A DNA stretch of 64,000 nt from JAPPOI01 sp028818055 (GCA_965267405.1 OZ253954.1:1674001-1738000), one strand, 5' to 3'. Positions 45,278 to 53,431 are shown, numbered from the stretch's first letter. The notes: generated by a model not told the origin, from the sequence alone. Numbers and translations: made by a program.

Positions 45278-45782
45278 CTGGTCAATCTCAGAGTTGGTTT
45301 GCGGAAATGGATGGCTGGGTATTTCACCAATTCCCGGCCGCCATGGCCGTTATGAAGAGAATTTGAGCCAGATCTTGTTGTGGAAACCCTCTTTGGTTTT
45401 GACGATGACGACATCCAGTGAGCTGGAGCGTGTTGGAGCAAGTTCGCTCGGGTCGGATCTGACTCATGTCGGGGTCGAATGGCGCCATTTGCCGATAATT
45501 GACTTCGGTGCGCCGGCCTCCGACATCGCTGAGCGATGGAGCGAAACTTCAAATCGTGCGCATGAAATGCTTGCCAACGGTGGGAAAGTTCTGGCTCATT
45601 GCTTTGGCGGGTGCGGGCGATCTGGAATGGCGGTGATGCGATTGATGGTCGAAGCCGGTGAAAATGCTGACCCAGCGATTGAACGCTTACGCGATGTACG
45701 CCCTTGTGCTGTTGAAACTGAAGAACAACGTGCATGGGCGGCGGCTCCAATGTTCGAGCGAATGAAAAGCGCACGAAGATGA
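45270..45782 (+). CDS. Cysteine phosphatase (dual-specificity-like)
   Basis: 170 residues from TTG 45270, overlapping the ankyrin gene. HCFGGCGRSG at 110-119 is the CX5R phosphatase loop with nucleophile Cys111 and Arg117; Asp79 in IIDFGAP is the likely general acid. Similar small phosphatases act on phosphotyrosine, phospho-serine/threonine or non-protein substrates. Its stop overlaps the next start (ATGA). Confidence 0.82.
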   Translation: MADWSISELVCGNGWLGISPIPGRHGRYEENLSQILLWKPSLVLTMTTSSELERVGASSLGSDLTHVGVEWRHLPIIDFGAPASDIAERWSETSNRAHEMLANGGKVLAHCFGGCGRSGMAVMRLMVEAGENADPAIERLRDVRPCAVETEEQRAWAAAPMFERMKSARR

Positions 45783-46087
45783 ACGAGCGTCGCATTTTGT
45801 TACTGACAATCCTGCTGGCCGCCTGGGCCATGGCCTTTGCCTATGCGTTTGTCTTCTACGCCACGACGGCGCCGACAGGGGATGGTTTTCTTCGCGGAGC
45901 AAACCGGATCAATGGTTACTTTGGCTGGCAGGGTGTGGCGGGCATGATTGCCGTCGCGGTTTACGGCGTCGGAAAATCATGGCCAAAAGGGACTGCTGTA
46001 CGAAATATCTCAATTCTTCCCTTTGCATTGGCGATCCTGCATGGAATCGCAATTGCAGCGATCCTTTTTTACGCGCGCATGGGATAG
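45779..46087 (+). CDS. Small membrane protein
   Basis: 102 residues from ATG 45779. Three hydrophobic segments: ILLLTILLAAWAMAFAYAFV, WQGVAGMIAVAVYGVG, and LPFALAILHGIAIAAILFYA. No family recognised. Last gene of the ankyrin-phosphatase operon; its 3' end is 17 bases from the ffs 3' end on the other strand. Confidence 0.7.
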   Translation: MNERRILLLTILLAAWAMAFAYAFVFYATTAPTGDGFLRGANRINGYFGWQGVAGMIAVAVYGVGKSWPKGTAVRNISILPFALAILHGIAIAAILFYARMG

Positions 46088-46104
46088 AGCGGGGAAGATT
46101 AGGT

Positions 46105-46198
46105 GAGAGGCTGGACAACGACCCAAGCGGGGCTCGTTACGGCTGCTTCCTTCCGGACCTGACCGGGTTGGCGAGGCGCCTGCCCGCGCCAACCTCTC
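46105..46198 (-). ncRNA. ffs: Small signal recognition particle RNA (4.5S-type)
   Basis: The reverse strand contains GGTCAGGTCCGGAAGGAAGC, the universal Ffh-binding hairpin with GGAA tetraloop. The ends pair: GAGAGG at the 5' end (46198-46193) with CCTCTC at the 3' end (46110-46105), giving a 94-nucleotide hairpin RNA. With Ffh it targets membrane proteins co-translationally. A good promoter lies just upstream. Confidence 0.95.
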
Positions 46199-46205
46199 GA
46201 CAGTC

Positions 46206-46234
46206 CACTTACGCGTGTTGGTGGCACTTTTCAA
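46206..46234 (-). promoter_or_regulatory. ffs promoter
   Basis: On the reverse strand TTGAAA (46234-46229), 17 bases, TAAGTG (46211-46206), then seven bases to the paired 5' end of the SRP RNA at 46198. Spacing is that of a housekeeping sigma promoter. Confidence 0.7.
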
Positions 46235-46270
46235 GGCGACTCGAGATAGCCAAGCTTGCAAAGTTTGCGA

Positions 46271-46329
46271 ATTACCCATAATTACCTCTCAATAGGTAAT
46301 TTACCAAAAAACAGGTAATCGTTGGTAAT
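46271..46329. promoter_or_regulatory. Symmetric six-hexamer operator-like array
   Basis: Six GGTAAT-type hexamers: ATTACC at 46271 and 46281, GGTAATTTACC (two overlapping units) at 46295-46305, GGTAAT at 46314 and 46324. Every element mirrors another exactly about base 46300, with gaps of 4, 8, 8 and 4 bases. The array ends two bases before the ATG at 46332 and leaves no room for a ribosome site, so the regulated transcript may be leaderless. Confidence 0.7.
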
Positions 46330-46331
46330 TC

Positions 46332-47462
46332 ATGGCGGACTTTTATGTACAAAGGGGCGACTTGGCGACGCAGATCGCCGAGAAACTAAACCCAGACCCT
46401 TTGTTCGGTGAACCGTCTGGGCTTTTCTTGGCTGCGCCACGCCGGACTGGAAAAAGCACATTCCTCAGGCGTGAACTGGTCCCTTTGCTGCAAAGCCAGG
46501 GAAAATTCACGATCTACTGTGACCTCTGGTCAGACCGAGACGCCGACCCAGGCGCGCTAATCGCAAAAGCGCTGGCAGATGCGCTGGGCGAACTGGCGAC
46601 AACAAAAGAAAAGTTCTGGGACGCGATCCCTTTTGATTCCATAGGCGTCGGCGGGGTTTCCGTCGCACTAAGAGACTCCGATGCCAAAAAAAGTGGAACC
46701 TTCTCTGATGTCCTGATCGAAATCGGTAAACGAGCGGACAAAGATGTCGTGTTGATCATCGATGAAGCGCAGCACGCTTTACGCAGTGCTGCCGGTACGG
46801 ATGCGATGTTTGCATTGAAGGCTGCGCGCGACGCCATGAACCAGCGCGACGGCGGAGCAAGGCTATCGTTGATCTTCACAGGTTCCCATCGCGATAAGCT
46901 GTCAGGTCTGGTGATTGGCCACACCCAGCCGTTCTATGGTGCCACCATCACTGACTTTCCAAAGCTTGGACGTCCGTTTGCCGAAGCTGTGGTCACCGCG
47001 TTCAACCCAAGGCTTGCCGCTGACAACCAGCTTAGCGCGGATGACGTCGAAACGGCGCTGACTCTTTTGGGTCATCAGCCTGAGCCCTTGCTTCGCTTGG
47101 TGCGCGAAACCGCACTTTCCGATGAGGGCAGTGCAGGGCTGAGCAGTGCAGTCAGGGATCGTGCGGTTGATATGCGTGCGGCACGCTGGGCGCAGCATCA
47201 ATCCGACTATGGTGCGCTGACAGACGTCCAACGTGCGGTCTTGCGGCAGTTGATCGAGGACGGTGAAAAGTTTGCGCCTTTTGCCGAAGGAACGCTGGCC
47301 TCCATTTCCAAAACGTTAGGTCGCGATACAGATACCCGCGAGGTTCAGCGGGCGCTTGATGCACTGCGCGAGAAGTCGTTGGTCTGGCGGCCTTCCCGTG
47401 GCATCTACGCTCTTGAAGATCAAGATATGCGAGAGTGGCTCTTGGAAACTCAGCTTGGCTGA
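46332..47462 (+). CDS. AAA+ ATPase with winged-helix C-terminus, function unknown
   Basis: 376 residues. Walker A APRRTGKST at 35-43, Walker B VVLIIDEAQ at 139-147 and a sensor-1-like IFTGSHRDKL at 181-190 give a complete ORC/STAND-like ATPase core. The last 80 residues (from ALTDVQRAVLRQLIEDGEKF) look like a winged helix. No signal peptide or membrane segment. No ribosome site precedes ATG 46332; instead the hexamer array abuts it. The gene stands alone beside ffs and its stop overlaps the convergent permease gene by 13 bases. A DNA-binding or protein-remodelling role is possible. Confidence 0.75.
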   Translation: MADFYVQRGDLATQIAEKLNPDPLFGEPSGLFLAAPRRTGKSTFLRRELVPLLQSQGKFTIYCDLWSDRDADPGALIAKALADALGELATTKEKFWDAIPFDSIGVGGVSVALRDSDAKKSGTFSDVLIEIGKRADKDVVLIIDEAQHALRSAAGTDAMFALKAARDAMNQRDGGARLSLIFTGSHRDKLSGLVIGHTQPFYGATITDFPKLGRPFAEAVVTAFNPRLAADNQLSADDVETALTLLGHQPEPLLRLVRETALSDEGSAGLSSAVRDRAVDMRAARWAQHQSDYGALTDVQRAVLRQLIEDGEKFAPFAEGTLASISKTLGRDTDTREVQRALDALREKSLVWRPSRGIYALEDQDMREWLLETQLG

Positions 47463-48208
47463 CGTTCGGCCCAGCCGGCGAATACTTTTTCAAGCGCGAC
47501 GACGACGTAATAAAGAACGATGCCCAAAAAAGCCAAAGCGATCAGAACCGCGAACATCAGCGGATAGTCAGAGTTAGTTTTGCCGCTGTCGAAAAGCGCG
47601 CCCAAGCCACGCCCGTGCGGGCTGACGATTTCCATCAGGTTGGTTCCGATGAATGCAAGAGTGACCGCGACTTTCAGTGCTCCGAAGAATTCTGGCAGCG
47701 TCTTCGGCAAAGCAATCTTCCAGAAAATTGTGGCCTGACTTGCACCAAGCGATCGCAAGATATCTCGGTATTCAGGCTCCAACGTTGAAAGTCCGATCGA
47801 GACGGATACCGCAATTGGAAAGAAGGAAATCATGAAGGCGATCAGGATCGTGTTGAAGTCATGCGCGCCAACAAAAAGTAGGGCTACGATTGGAACAACC
47901 GTTGCTTTTGGAATGGCGTTGAAACCCACCAAAAGTGGATAGAGAGCGTCTCGCATCGTGCGCGAAAAGCCCATGATCATGCCGATGGCAACGCCAACGG
48001 CGATAGCTATCAAAAGCCCGACCACGGTTCGCCATAGCGTTTGCCACCCCATGATCAAAAACAAGTTCCAGAACTTCGAATAGGCAGCGGGTAAATCGGA
48101 TGGCGACGCCATGATGTAGTTGGGCCAGCCGTTGGCCCAGACCAAAAGTTCCCAAAGCCCCAGGAAAATCAGTGTCGCAACAATGGGAACAGCGATTTTT
48201 TTAAGCAT
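47450..48208 (-). CDS. ABC transporter permease (NMT1-type system)
   Basis: 252 residues from ATG 48208, seven bases after GGGGAGG; GTG 48211 overlaps the ATPase stop. Six hydrophobic segments and the BPD_transp_1 EAA region (DILRSLGASQATIFWKIALPKTLPE as landmark) identify a SsuC/TauC/ThiX-type permease. It forms the membrane channel for the substrate-binding protein and ATPase encoded upstream. Confidence 0.88.
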   Translation of the reverse strand: MLKKIAVPIVATLIFLGLWELLVWANGWPNYIMASPSDLPAAYSKFWNLFLIMGWQTLWRTVVGLLIAIAVGVAIGMIMGFSRTMRDALYPLLVGFNAIPKATVVPIVALLFVGAHDFNTILIAFMISFFPIAVSVSIGLSTLEPEYRDILRSLGASQATIFWKIALPKTLPEFFGALKVAVTLAFIGTNLMEIVSPHGRGLGALFDSGKTNSDYPLMFAVLIALAFLGIVLYYVVVALEKVFAGWAERQPS

Positions 48209-49008
48209 CACGCAGCCTCCCCATCGGGGGCGGCACGCCCCTGCGCGATTTCGATCTGGTGGCGCAGAATGTTCAAACGCTCAGCTGCCTCAGGCGTGTA
48301 AAGATCATCCAGAACCCGTTGACCGTCAGTCGGAATGTCCATGACATATTGGGTCTTGGCAGGACGCCCGGATAGCACGATGACTTGATCCGCCAGGAAA
48401 ATCGATTCCCGCAAGTCATGTGTAATTAAAACACCCGTGAAGGGTTCCTCGGCCTTGAGAGCGTGCATCGTTTGCCAAAGGTCTTCCCGCGTAAACGCGT
48501 CCAGCGCCCCAAACGGTTCATCCAGTATCAACACTTCGGGCTGATGAATAAGTGCGCGGCAAAGTGATGCGCGTTGGCGCATTCCACCGGAAAGCTCAGA
48601 GGGTCGCTTATCTTCGAAACCTTCCAGCCCGACCAGGGCAAGAAGTTTACGTGCGCGCTCTTCCTGTGCAGCCTTTGAAAGCTTCGTTGGAACGATTTCC
48701 AAGGGAAGCATCACGTTCTTCAGAATGCTGCGCCATTCCAGCAGAACCGGATTTTGAAAAGCCATTCCAACAGTCGAACGCGGGCCTTTCACGCGCTCGC
48801 CATGCAGCCACACCTCTCCTTCGTCGGGCTTCATCAAACCCGCAACCAACCGCGTCAGCGTCGACTTTCCGCACCCGGAAGGTCCAACTACGGCGACAAA
48901 TCCGCCCTCTGGCACGGCGACATCCAATCCGTTCAGGACCGGTAAAGGCCCGTCAGCCGTTTGATAGGCGTGGAGGACAGATTTGATGTCGATGAGAGGC
49001 TTGTTCAT
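48208..49008 (-). CDS. ABC transporter ATP-binding protein (NMT1-type system)
   Basis: 266 residues from ATG 49008 (MNKPLIDIKSVLHAYQ). Walker A GPSGCGKST, signature LSGGMRQRASLCRAL and Walker B VLILDEPFGALD are complete. SsuB/TauB/ThiZ-like. Coupled to the permease gene by overlapping stop/start; 44 bases separate it from the binding-protein gene. Confidence 0.9.
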   Translation of the reverse strand: MNKPLIDIKSVLHAYQTADGPLPVLNGLDVAVPEGGFVAVVGPSGCGKSTLTRLVAGLMKPDEGEVWLHGERVKGPRSTVGMAFQNPVLLEWRSILKNVMLPLEIVPTKLSKAAQEERARKLLALVGLEGFEDKRPSELSGGMRQRASLCRALIHQPEVLILDEPFGALDAFTREDLWQTMHALKAEEPFTGVLITHDLRESIFLADQVIVLSGRPAKTQYVMDIPTDGQRVLDDLYTPEAAERLNILRHQIEIAQGRAAPDGEAA

Positions 49009-49052
49009 TGATTGTAAATTGGGGGCCGCAACAATGTTGCGGCCCAACCCTA

Positions 49053-50054
49053 TTACTTCAGCATGAAGCCGCCATCAGGCAGGTACGCATCAGTGAAGTA
49101 CAAAGAAGCATCCGGAGTGTTTTGATACTCATAGGTCTCGCCAAGTTGGGCGATTGCCGCTTCCATTCGCGCAGCATCAATGCCGCCCATGCCATTCGCT
49201 TTGACGTAGTCGGTCACGACGTTCTGGTCGATAGCCATCTGCAAGCGTTCCTGCTCCAGAGCCTTGTCGGCAGCAGGGTTGCGTTGGACCAGTGACTCGA
49301 TTCCGGCCGCAGGATCATTGATCACATCCTGCCATCCCGCAGCTACGGCCCGAAGGAATGCTTTCACTGTGTCGCCATTGTCGGCTGCCCAATCTGTGTT
49401 GACCAACACCGCGTTGCCGTAAAGTTGCAATCCGTGATCGGCCATCAGGATGTTCGAGATGTCGTCATCCGCAACACCAAGACGCTTCAGGTTCACAACG
49501 GAAGAAAACGAGAAGCCGGTAATCGCCGCAACGTTGCCTTCTGCAAGCATTGGTTCGCGTGTTGGGAACCCGACAGGCTCAACGGTAACAGCGCTCACGT
49601 CGATTCCGGTTTCCTTGGCAAACACAGGAAACTGCGCCCATGCTCCATCAGGTGGTGGTGCGCCCAAAACTTTGCCTTCCAGGTCCTTTGGGGTTTCCAC
49701 GCCAAGCGACTTGCGACCAACCACAGCGAACGGTGGCTTGTCGTAAACCATCATCACGGCGGTCACAGGTGCTCCGGGGTTCTGATCCAAGAACTTGATG
49801 ACCGAATTGATGTCACCGAATCCGATTGGAAACGCGCCTGTCGCAATCTTTGGAATTGTCTGGACTGATCCTGATCCCGCTTCGATCGTTACGTCCAGCC
49901 CTTCGGCAGCGAAATGGCCATTGTCGATGGCCGCAAAATAGGCCGCAGACGGGCCTTCAAATTTCCAATCCAGTGCAAACGGCACTTTCTCTTGAGCGGT
50001 CGCCAGCGTGGCGGCAAATACGCCTGCGGCGGTCGCGATTGTTCGCATAAGCAT
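49053..50054 (-). CDS. ABC transporter substrate-binding protein (NMT1/THI5-like)
   Basis: 333 residues from ATG 50054, seven bases after GGAGGAAG. A signal peptide (MLMRTIATAAGVFAATLATA) directs it to the periplasm. The sequence VPFALDWKFEGPSAAYFAAIDNG is the typical NMT1/THI5 opening, with FPIGFGDINSVIKF later. Relatives bind pyrimidine thiamin precursors, nitrate/sulfonates or other small organics; no thiamin genes or TPP riboswitch are seen, so the ligand is open. First structural gene of the operon. Confidence 0.87.
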   Translation of the reverse strand: MLMRTIATAAGVFAATLATAQEKVPFALDWKFEGPSAAYFAAIDNGHFAAEGLDVTIEAGSGSVQTIPKIATGAFPIGFGDINSVIKFLDQNPGAPVTAVMMVYDKPPFAVVGRKSLGVETPKDLEGKVLGAPPPDGAWAQFPVFAKETGIDVSAVTVEPVGFPTREPMLAEGNVAAITGFSFSSVVNLKRLGVADDDISNILMADHGLQLYGNAVLVNTDWAADNGDTVKAFLRAVAAGWQDVINDPAAGIESLVQRNPAADKALEQERLQMAIDQNVVTDYVKANGMGGIDAARMEAAIAQLGETYEYQNTPDASLYFTDAYLPDGGFMLK

Positions 50055-50086
50055 GTGGCAGCTTCCTCCTCTGTCCGGGTGTTTGT

Positions 50087-50194
50087 TCAACCGAACACCT
50101 TGTCTCGTTCACGCAGGCCAAACGCCAGAATCTCAAGGGGCACCCCCTGCGCCACCCCGCAGTTTGGTGAGGTTTTGAGCACTTCGCAATCCAT
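50087..50194 (-). CDS. Possible 35-residue leader peptide
   Basis: ATG 50194 to TGA 50087 on the reverse strand, 32 bases before the substrate-binding protein gene. The 35 codons have a plausible bias (22 of 34 codons after the start end in G or C) and encode a peptide with Cys3 and Cys12 and a charged end (RERDKVFG). No good ribosome site precedes it. It could be a regulatory leader, a small protein or chance; comparative data are needed. Confidence 0.3.
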   Translation of the reverse strand: MDCEVLKTSPNCGVAQGVPLEILAFGLRERDKVFG

Positions 50195-50241
50195 TTGATC
50201 AAAAACTGGTCGTTACGGCTCTCTCAGATACTAGAAGTGGC

Positions 50242-50273
50242 AACGCCGGCGTGATGCACACGCCGGCGTTTTT
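50242..50273. terminator. Strong hairpin between nucleotidase gene and ABC operon
   Basis: AACGCCGGCGTG, loop ATGCA, CACGCCGGCGTT: a perfect 12-base stem. The T-run (TTTTT) follows on the + strand, whereas the gene it follows, the nucleotidase, runs on the - strand, where no T-run is present. It probably still ends that transcript, or blocks antisense transcription. Confidence 0.55.
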
Positions 50274-50304
50274 GGTTCTGTTCAACCGATTGAAAAATGG
50301 CCGG

Positions 50305-52281
50305 TCAGAGCTTCAATCGGTAAAGTGCAAAGCCATCGGCACCTTCACCGGCAGGCTCAATCAGCGCTCCCTTTACGTCGTCGACATAGTCTGCACCTTT
50401 GGGTCCGGTCTCAAACAACACCGTCGTGTTTTCCAGAGGTGAAAACTTCCAGTTTGCATCGGCGCTTGGCTGAATTGTGCCTTGCTCGACAATGTACCGG
50501 ACAATCACGTCGCGATTGGTGTCTGGTGCCTCAAAAATGACAGTTGAGCCATCTGCACCAGGGAATGAACCTCCACCGCTGGCGCGATAGTTGTTCGTCG
50601 CAATGACGAATTCCATGTCATCCGTGACTGGCTGACCGTTGTATGACAGGTTTTTGATCCGATTTGCGTCGGGGTTCAGCATTTCACCCTTGGGCCCAAA
50701 CTTGGAGGGCTGAGACAAATCGATCTCGTAGGTCACTCCGTCCATCACATCAAAGTTGTAGGATGGGAACGACGGGTTGAGCAGAGGTGCATCTGACGAC
50801 CCGGGCTCGACCTGATTGAACATCCCTGCCGAACGCTCCAGCCAATCCCGGACTTCTGCGCCGGAGATTTTCACAGCGCGAACCGTATTCGGATAGAGGT
50901 ACAGATCAGCGACGTTCTTGATCGCGACATCACCTGCAGGAACGTCAGTGAAATACTCAGGCCCACCGCGACCTCCGGCCTTAAAAGGTGCGGCCGCCGA
51001 TAATATTGGAAGGCCGGCGTACTCGGTTCCGGCCAACATCTCTTGGACGTACCACTTCTGGGCAATGGAGACGATCTGAACTGATGGGTCGTCTGCCACT
51101 AAGGCGAAGTAGCTGTGAAGTGGCGCAGCAGTTTTGCCGACCGCGCGTCGGACATACGCGAGGGTCTCTTCATGGTCGCCCGCTGTGGCATCCAAAACCG
51201 CTTGCTGGTCTTCCACGAGTGGTGTGATCGAGCGATCCTCGTTTCGTTTTGAAATTGGGCGTGTTTCGACGGCCGTGTTTACAACGCGCCATTCGTTGCC
51301 ATCCCGTTCCAGCATCAGATCGATGACGCCCAAATGGCTGCCCCAGAAGCCGCCCATGGTTGCTGGCTTCCCGTGGATCAGACCGTTTTCCGCATCCACC
51401 GCCGCGTAGTCGGCATAGGTAGGCGATGGGAATACAAGGTGGCTATGTCCCGTCACCAACGCATCAATTCCGTCGACCGAAGCCAATGGAACGCTGGCGT
51501 TTTCCATTCCATCAGATTCATCAGCCGAACCAATTCCAGAATGCGATAATGCGATGATGATGTCTGCGCCTTGTTCCCGCATTTGTGGGACGTAGGCGCG
51601 TGCGGTTTGCACGATGTCGCGGGCGGTGACGTTGCCTTCAAGGTGCTTTCGATCCCAGTTCATGATCTGAGGCGGTACAAAACCAATCAGACCGATCTTG
51701 ATCGGATGTTCGGTTCCGTCTCCGTCTTTCAGCACGCGGTCGAGGATGACATAGGGCTCAATCAGTGTGTCGTCCCCGGTTGGGTCGGCCGCTTCAGATT
51801 TCACAACGTTGGCGGAAACAATCGGGAAATCTGACCCAGCCAGAGACTTCATCAAAAAGTCGAGACCGTAGTTAAACTCGTGGTTTCCTAGAGTGGAAGC
51901 ATCAAACCCGACAGTGTTCATCGCGGTGATGATTGGATGCATGTCGCCTTCCTGCATACCGCGCTCATAGGCGATGTAGTCGCCCATTGGATTGCCCTGA
52001 AGAAAGTCTCCGTTGTCGAGCAACAAAGAATTGGTTGCTTCTGCTCGGATGTTGGCGATGTGCGTTGCTACACGGGAAAGTCCAACAGTGTCGCGCGGCC
52101 GATCAGAATAATAGTCGTATGGCCAAACGTGCACATGAAGGTCCGTGGTTTCCATTATGCGCAAGTGGGCTTGACCGGAAGCAGCGCGGGCCGAAAATGG
52201 GTGCAGTGCTATCATTGACGCCCCGGCGGTTGTCGTAAGAAATGAACGGCGAGTCATCGCCGGACCAAATGGTCTAGGCAT
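50305..52281 (-). CDS. cpdB: 2',3'-cyclic-nucleotide 2'-phosphodiesterase/3'-nucleotidase
   Basis: 658 residues. A Tat signal is visible: TRRSFL at 10-15 followed by a hydrophobic stretch and ARA, so the enzyme is exported folded to the periplasm. METTDLHVHVWPYDYY and LGNHEFNYGLDFL are metallophosphatase motifs for two metals; the C-terminal 5'-nucleotidase domain contains VIATNNYRASGGG. It degrades 2',3'-cyclic nucleotides and 3'-nucleotides for phosphate and nucleoside uptake. Divergent from nudC across a region with two palindromes. Confidence 0.92.
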   Translation of the reverse strand: MPRPFGPAMTRRSFLTTTAGASMIALHPFSARAASGQAHLRIMETTDLHVHVWPYDYYSDRPRDTVGLSRVATHIANIRAEATNSLLLDNGDFLQGNPMGDYIAYERGMQEGDMHPIITAMNTVGFDASTLGNHEFNYGLDFLMKSLAGSDFPIVSANVVKSEAADPTGDDTLIEPYVILDRVLKDGDGTEHPIKIGLIGFVPPQIMNWDRKHLEGNVTARDIVQTARAYVPQMREQGADIIIALSHSGIGSADESDGMENASVPLASVDGIDALVTGHSHLVFPSPTYADYAAVDAENGLIHGKPATMGGFWGSHLGVIDLMLERDGNEWRVVNTAVETRPISKRNEDRSITPLVEDQQAVLDATAGDHEETLAYVRRAVGKTAAPLHSYFALVADDPSVQIVSIAQKWYVQEMLAGTEYAGLPILSAAAPFKAGGRGGPEYFTDVPAGDVAIKNVADLYLYPNTVRAVKISGAEVRDWLERSAGMFNQVEPGSSDAPLLNPSFPSYNFDVMDGVTYEIDLSQPSKFGPKGEMLNPDANRIKNLSYNGQPVTDDMEFVIATNNYRASGGGSFPGADGSTVIFEAPDTNRDVIVRYIVEQGTIQPSADANWKFSPLENTTVLFETGPKGADYVDDVKGALIEPAGEGADGFALYRLKL

Positions 52282-52310
52282 GGAAATCTCCCTGATATTG
52301 AAATGTGATG

Positions 52311-52323
52311 GTTCAATTTGAAC
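52311..52323. promoter_or_regulatory. Palindrome in cpdB-nudC intergenic region
   Basis: GTTCAATTTGAAC is a 13-base perfect inverted repeat around a central T, 30-42 bases upstream of the cpdB start codon. Candidate operator; regulator unknown. Confidence 0.35.
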
Positions 52324-52357
52324 ATGAAGCTACCAAGACACCGAGCGAATTCTTTTG

Positions 52358-52369
52358 TGACAATTGTCA
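52358..52369. promoter_or_regulatory. Second palindrome in cpdB-nudC region
   Basis: TGACAATTGTCA, a perfect 12-base palindrome 35 bases beyond the first, between the divergent starts of cpdB and nudC. It is not a canonical direct-repeat Pho box. Confidence 0.35.
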
Positions 52370-52474
52370 TGCACTGGCCGATTGCACACAACCCGCCGGA
52401 AATGGTGAGTTTTTCCGCAATTGCCGGATGAGTGCGTTCGTGCCAAACGTGTTGCGAAGCATTCGGAAGTTCTC

Positions 52475-53416
52475 ATGAGAAACGCAGAATCAGTGACGTT
52501 TGGCGGTGGCGGACTTGATCGCGCCGCTCATATGCGAGCGGACCCACCTGCAGGAAAAACCATGCCGATTTGGCGTGGCAAACCGCTCATGTACTGTGAC
52601 GGGCCAGAACGCGTGCTGGGCTTCCTTGACGAGGGGCATCCGGTTTTGAAACTTGCTGAAGAGGATCCGGTTTTTCTTGGATTGGACGGCGATGATCCGG
52701 TCTATGCACAAGACATATCTGAGTGGGAACCTGAAGAACCTGTGGACACGGTAGGTGCGTTCCTCGACCCGTCGGAGCAGACTCATCCCCTGATTTCTTC
52801 TGAATACAGATTTTGTGAACTACGCGCGGTCATGACACTTCTGAGCGCGAGGAATGCGGAAATTGCCGCGACCGCCAAAGCCATTTTGGGATGGCATGAA
52901 ACACACCAGTTTTGCGCAAAGTGTGGTGGCCGAAGCCGGATTGCTCAATCCGGGTGGCAGCGGAATTGCCCCGAATGCGGGGCCAGCCATTTTCCGCGAA
53001 CCGATCCTGTTGTGATCATGCTGATTACACATGGAAATTCAGTGTTGATCGGGCGATCGCCTGGATGGCCGGAAGGGATGTATTCTTTGCTGGCGGGATT
53101 TGTGGAGCCCGGAGAATCGATTGAAGCAGCTGTCCGACGAGAAGTACTGGAGGAGTCCGGAATCACGGTGGGCGAAGTCACCTATTTGTCGTCGCAGCCT
53201 TGGCCGTTTCCATCGTCACTCATGTTTGGTTGTGCAGGCGAGGCGACTTCGACTGAAATAACCGTTGATCCAGAAGAGCTTGATGATGCCATTTGGGTCA
53301 ACCGCGAAGAGATGGTGCAGGCGCTTGCAGGGGTTCACCCCACACTCAAACCGGCACGTCGTGGTGCCATCGCCAGATTTCTTCTGGAAAACTGGCTTGC
53401 CGATTCACTCGACTAA
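52475..53416 (+). CDS. nudC: NAD+ diphosphatase NudC
   Basis: 313 residues from ATG 52475. Zinc ribbon with Cys147, Cys150, Cys165 and Cys168, then the Nudix box from Gly208 to Ile230 (GFVEPGESIEAAVRREVLEE is most of it) and the NudC-specific SQPWPFPSSLM. It hydrolyses NAD(H) to NMN(H) and AMP and removes NAD caps from RNA. Full-length, likely cytosolic. 15 bases before an SRPBCC gene on the same strand. Confidence 0.93.
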   Translation: MRNAESVTFGGGGLDRAAHMRADPPAGKTMPIWRGKPLMYCDGPERVLGFLDEGHPVLKLAEEDPVFLGLDGDDPVYAQDISEWEPEEPVDTVGAFLDPSEQTHPLISSEYRFCELRAVMTLLSARNAEIAATAKAILGWHETHQFCAKCGGRSRIAQSGWQRNCPECGASHFPRTDPVVIMLITHGNSVLIGRSPGWPEGMYSLLAGFVEPGESIEAAVRREVLEESGITVGEVTYLSSQPWPFPSSLMFGCAGEATSTEITVDPEELDDAIWVNREEMVQALAGVHPTLKPARRGAIARFLLENWLADSLD

Positions 53417-53431
53417 CTGCATTCAAGGACC

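Noticed and set aside
50110..50150. TPP riboswitch-like segment before the NMT1-type operon (GGGGTGCCCCTTGAGA on the - strand)
   Set aside because: The first part resembles the thi-box, but the required second helix with CTGATCTGG and the ACCC partner are missing or out of place.
49957..50202. 81-codon frame overlapping the binding-protein start on the - strand
   Set aside because: Arg/Cys-rich shadow of the signal-peptide coding region; the 35-codon frame in another phase is the better candidate there.
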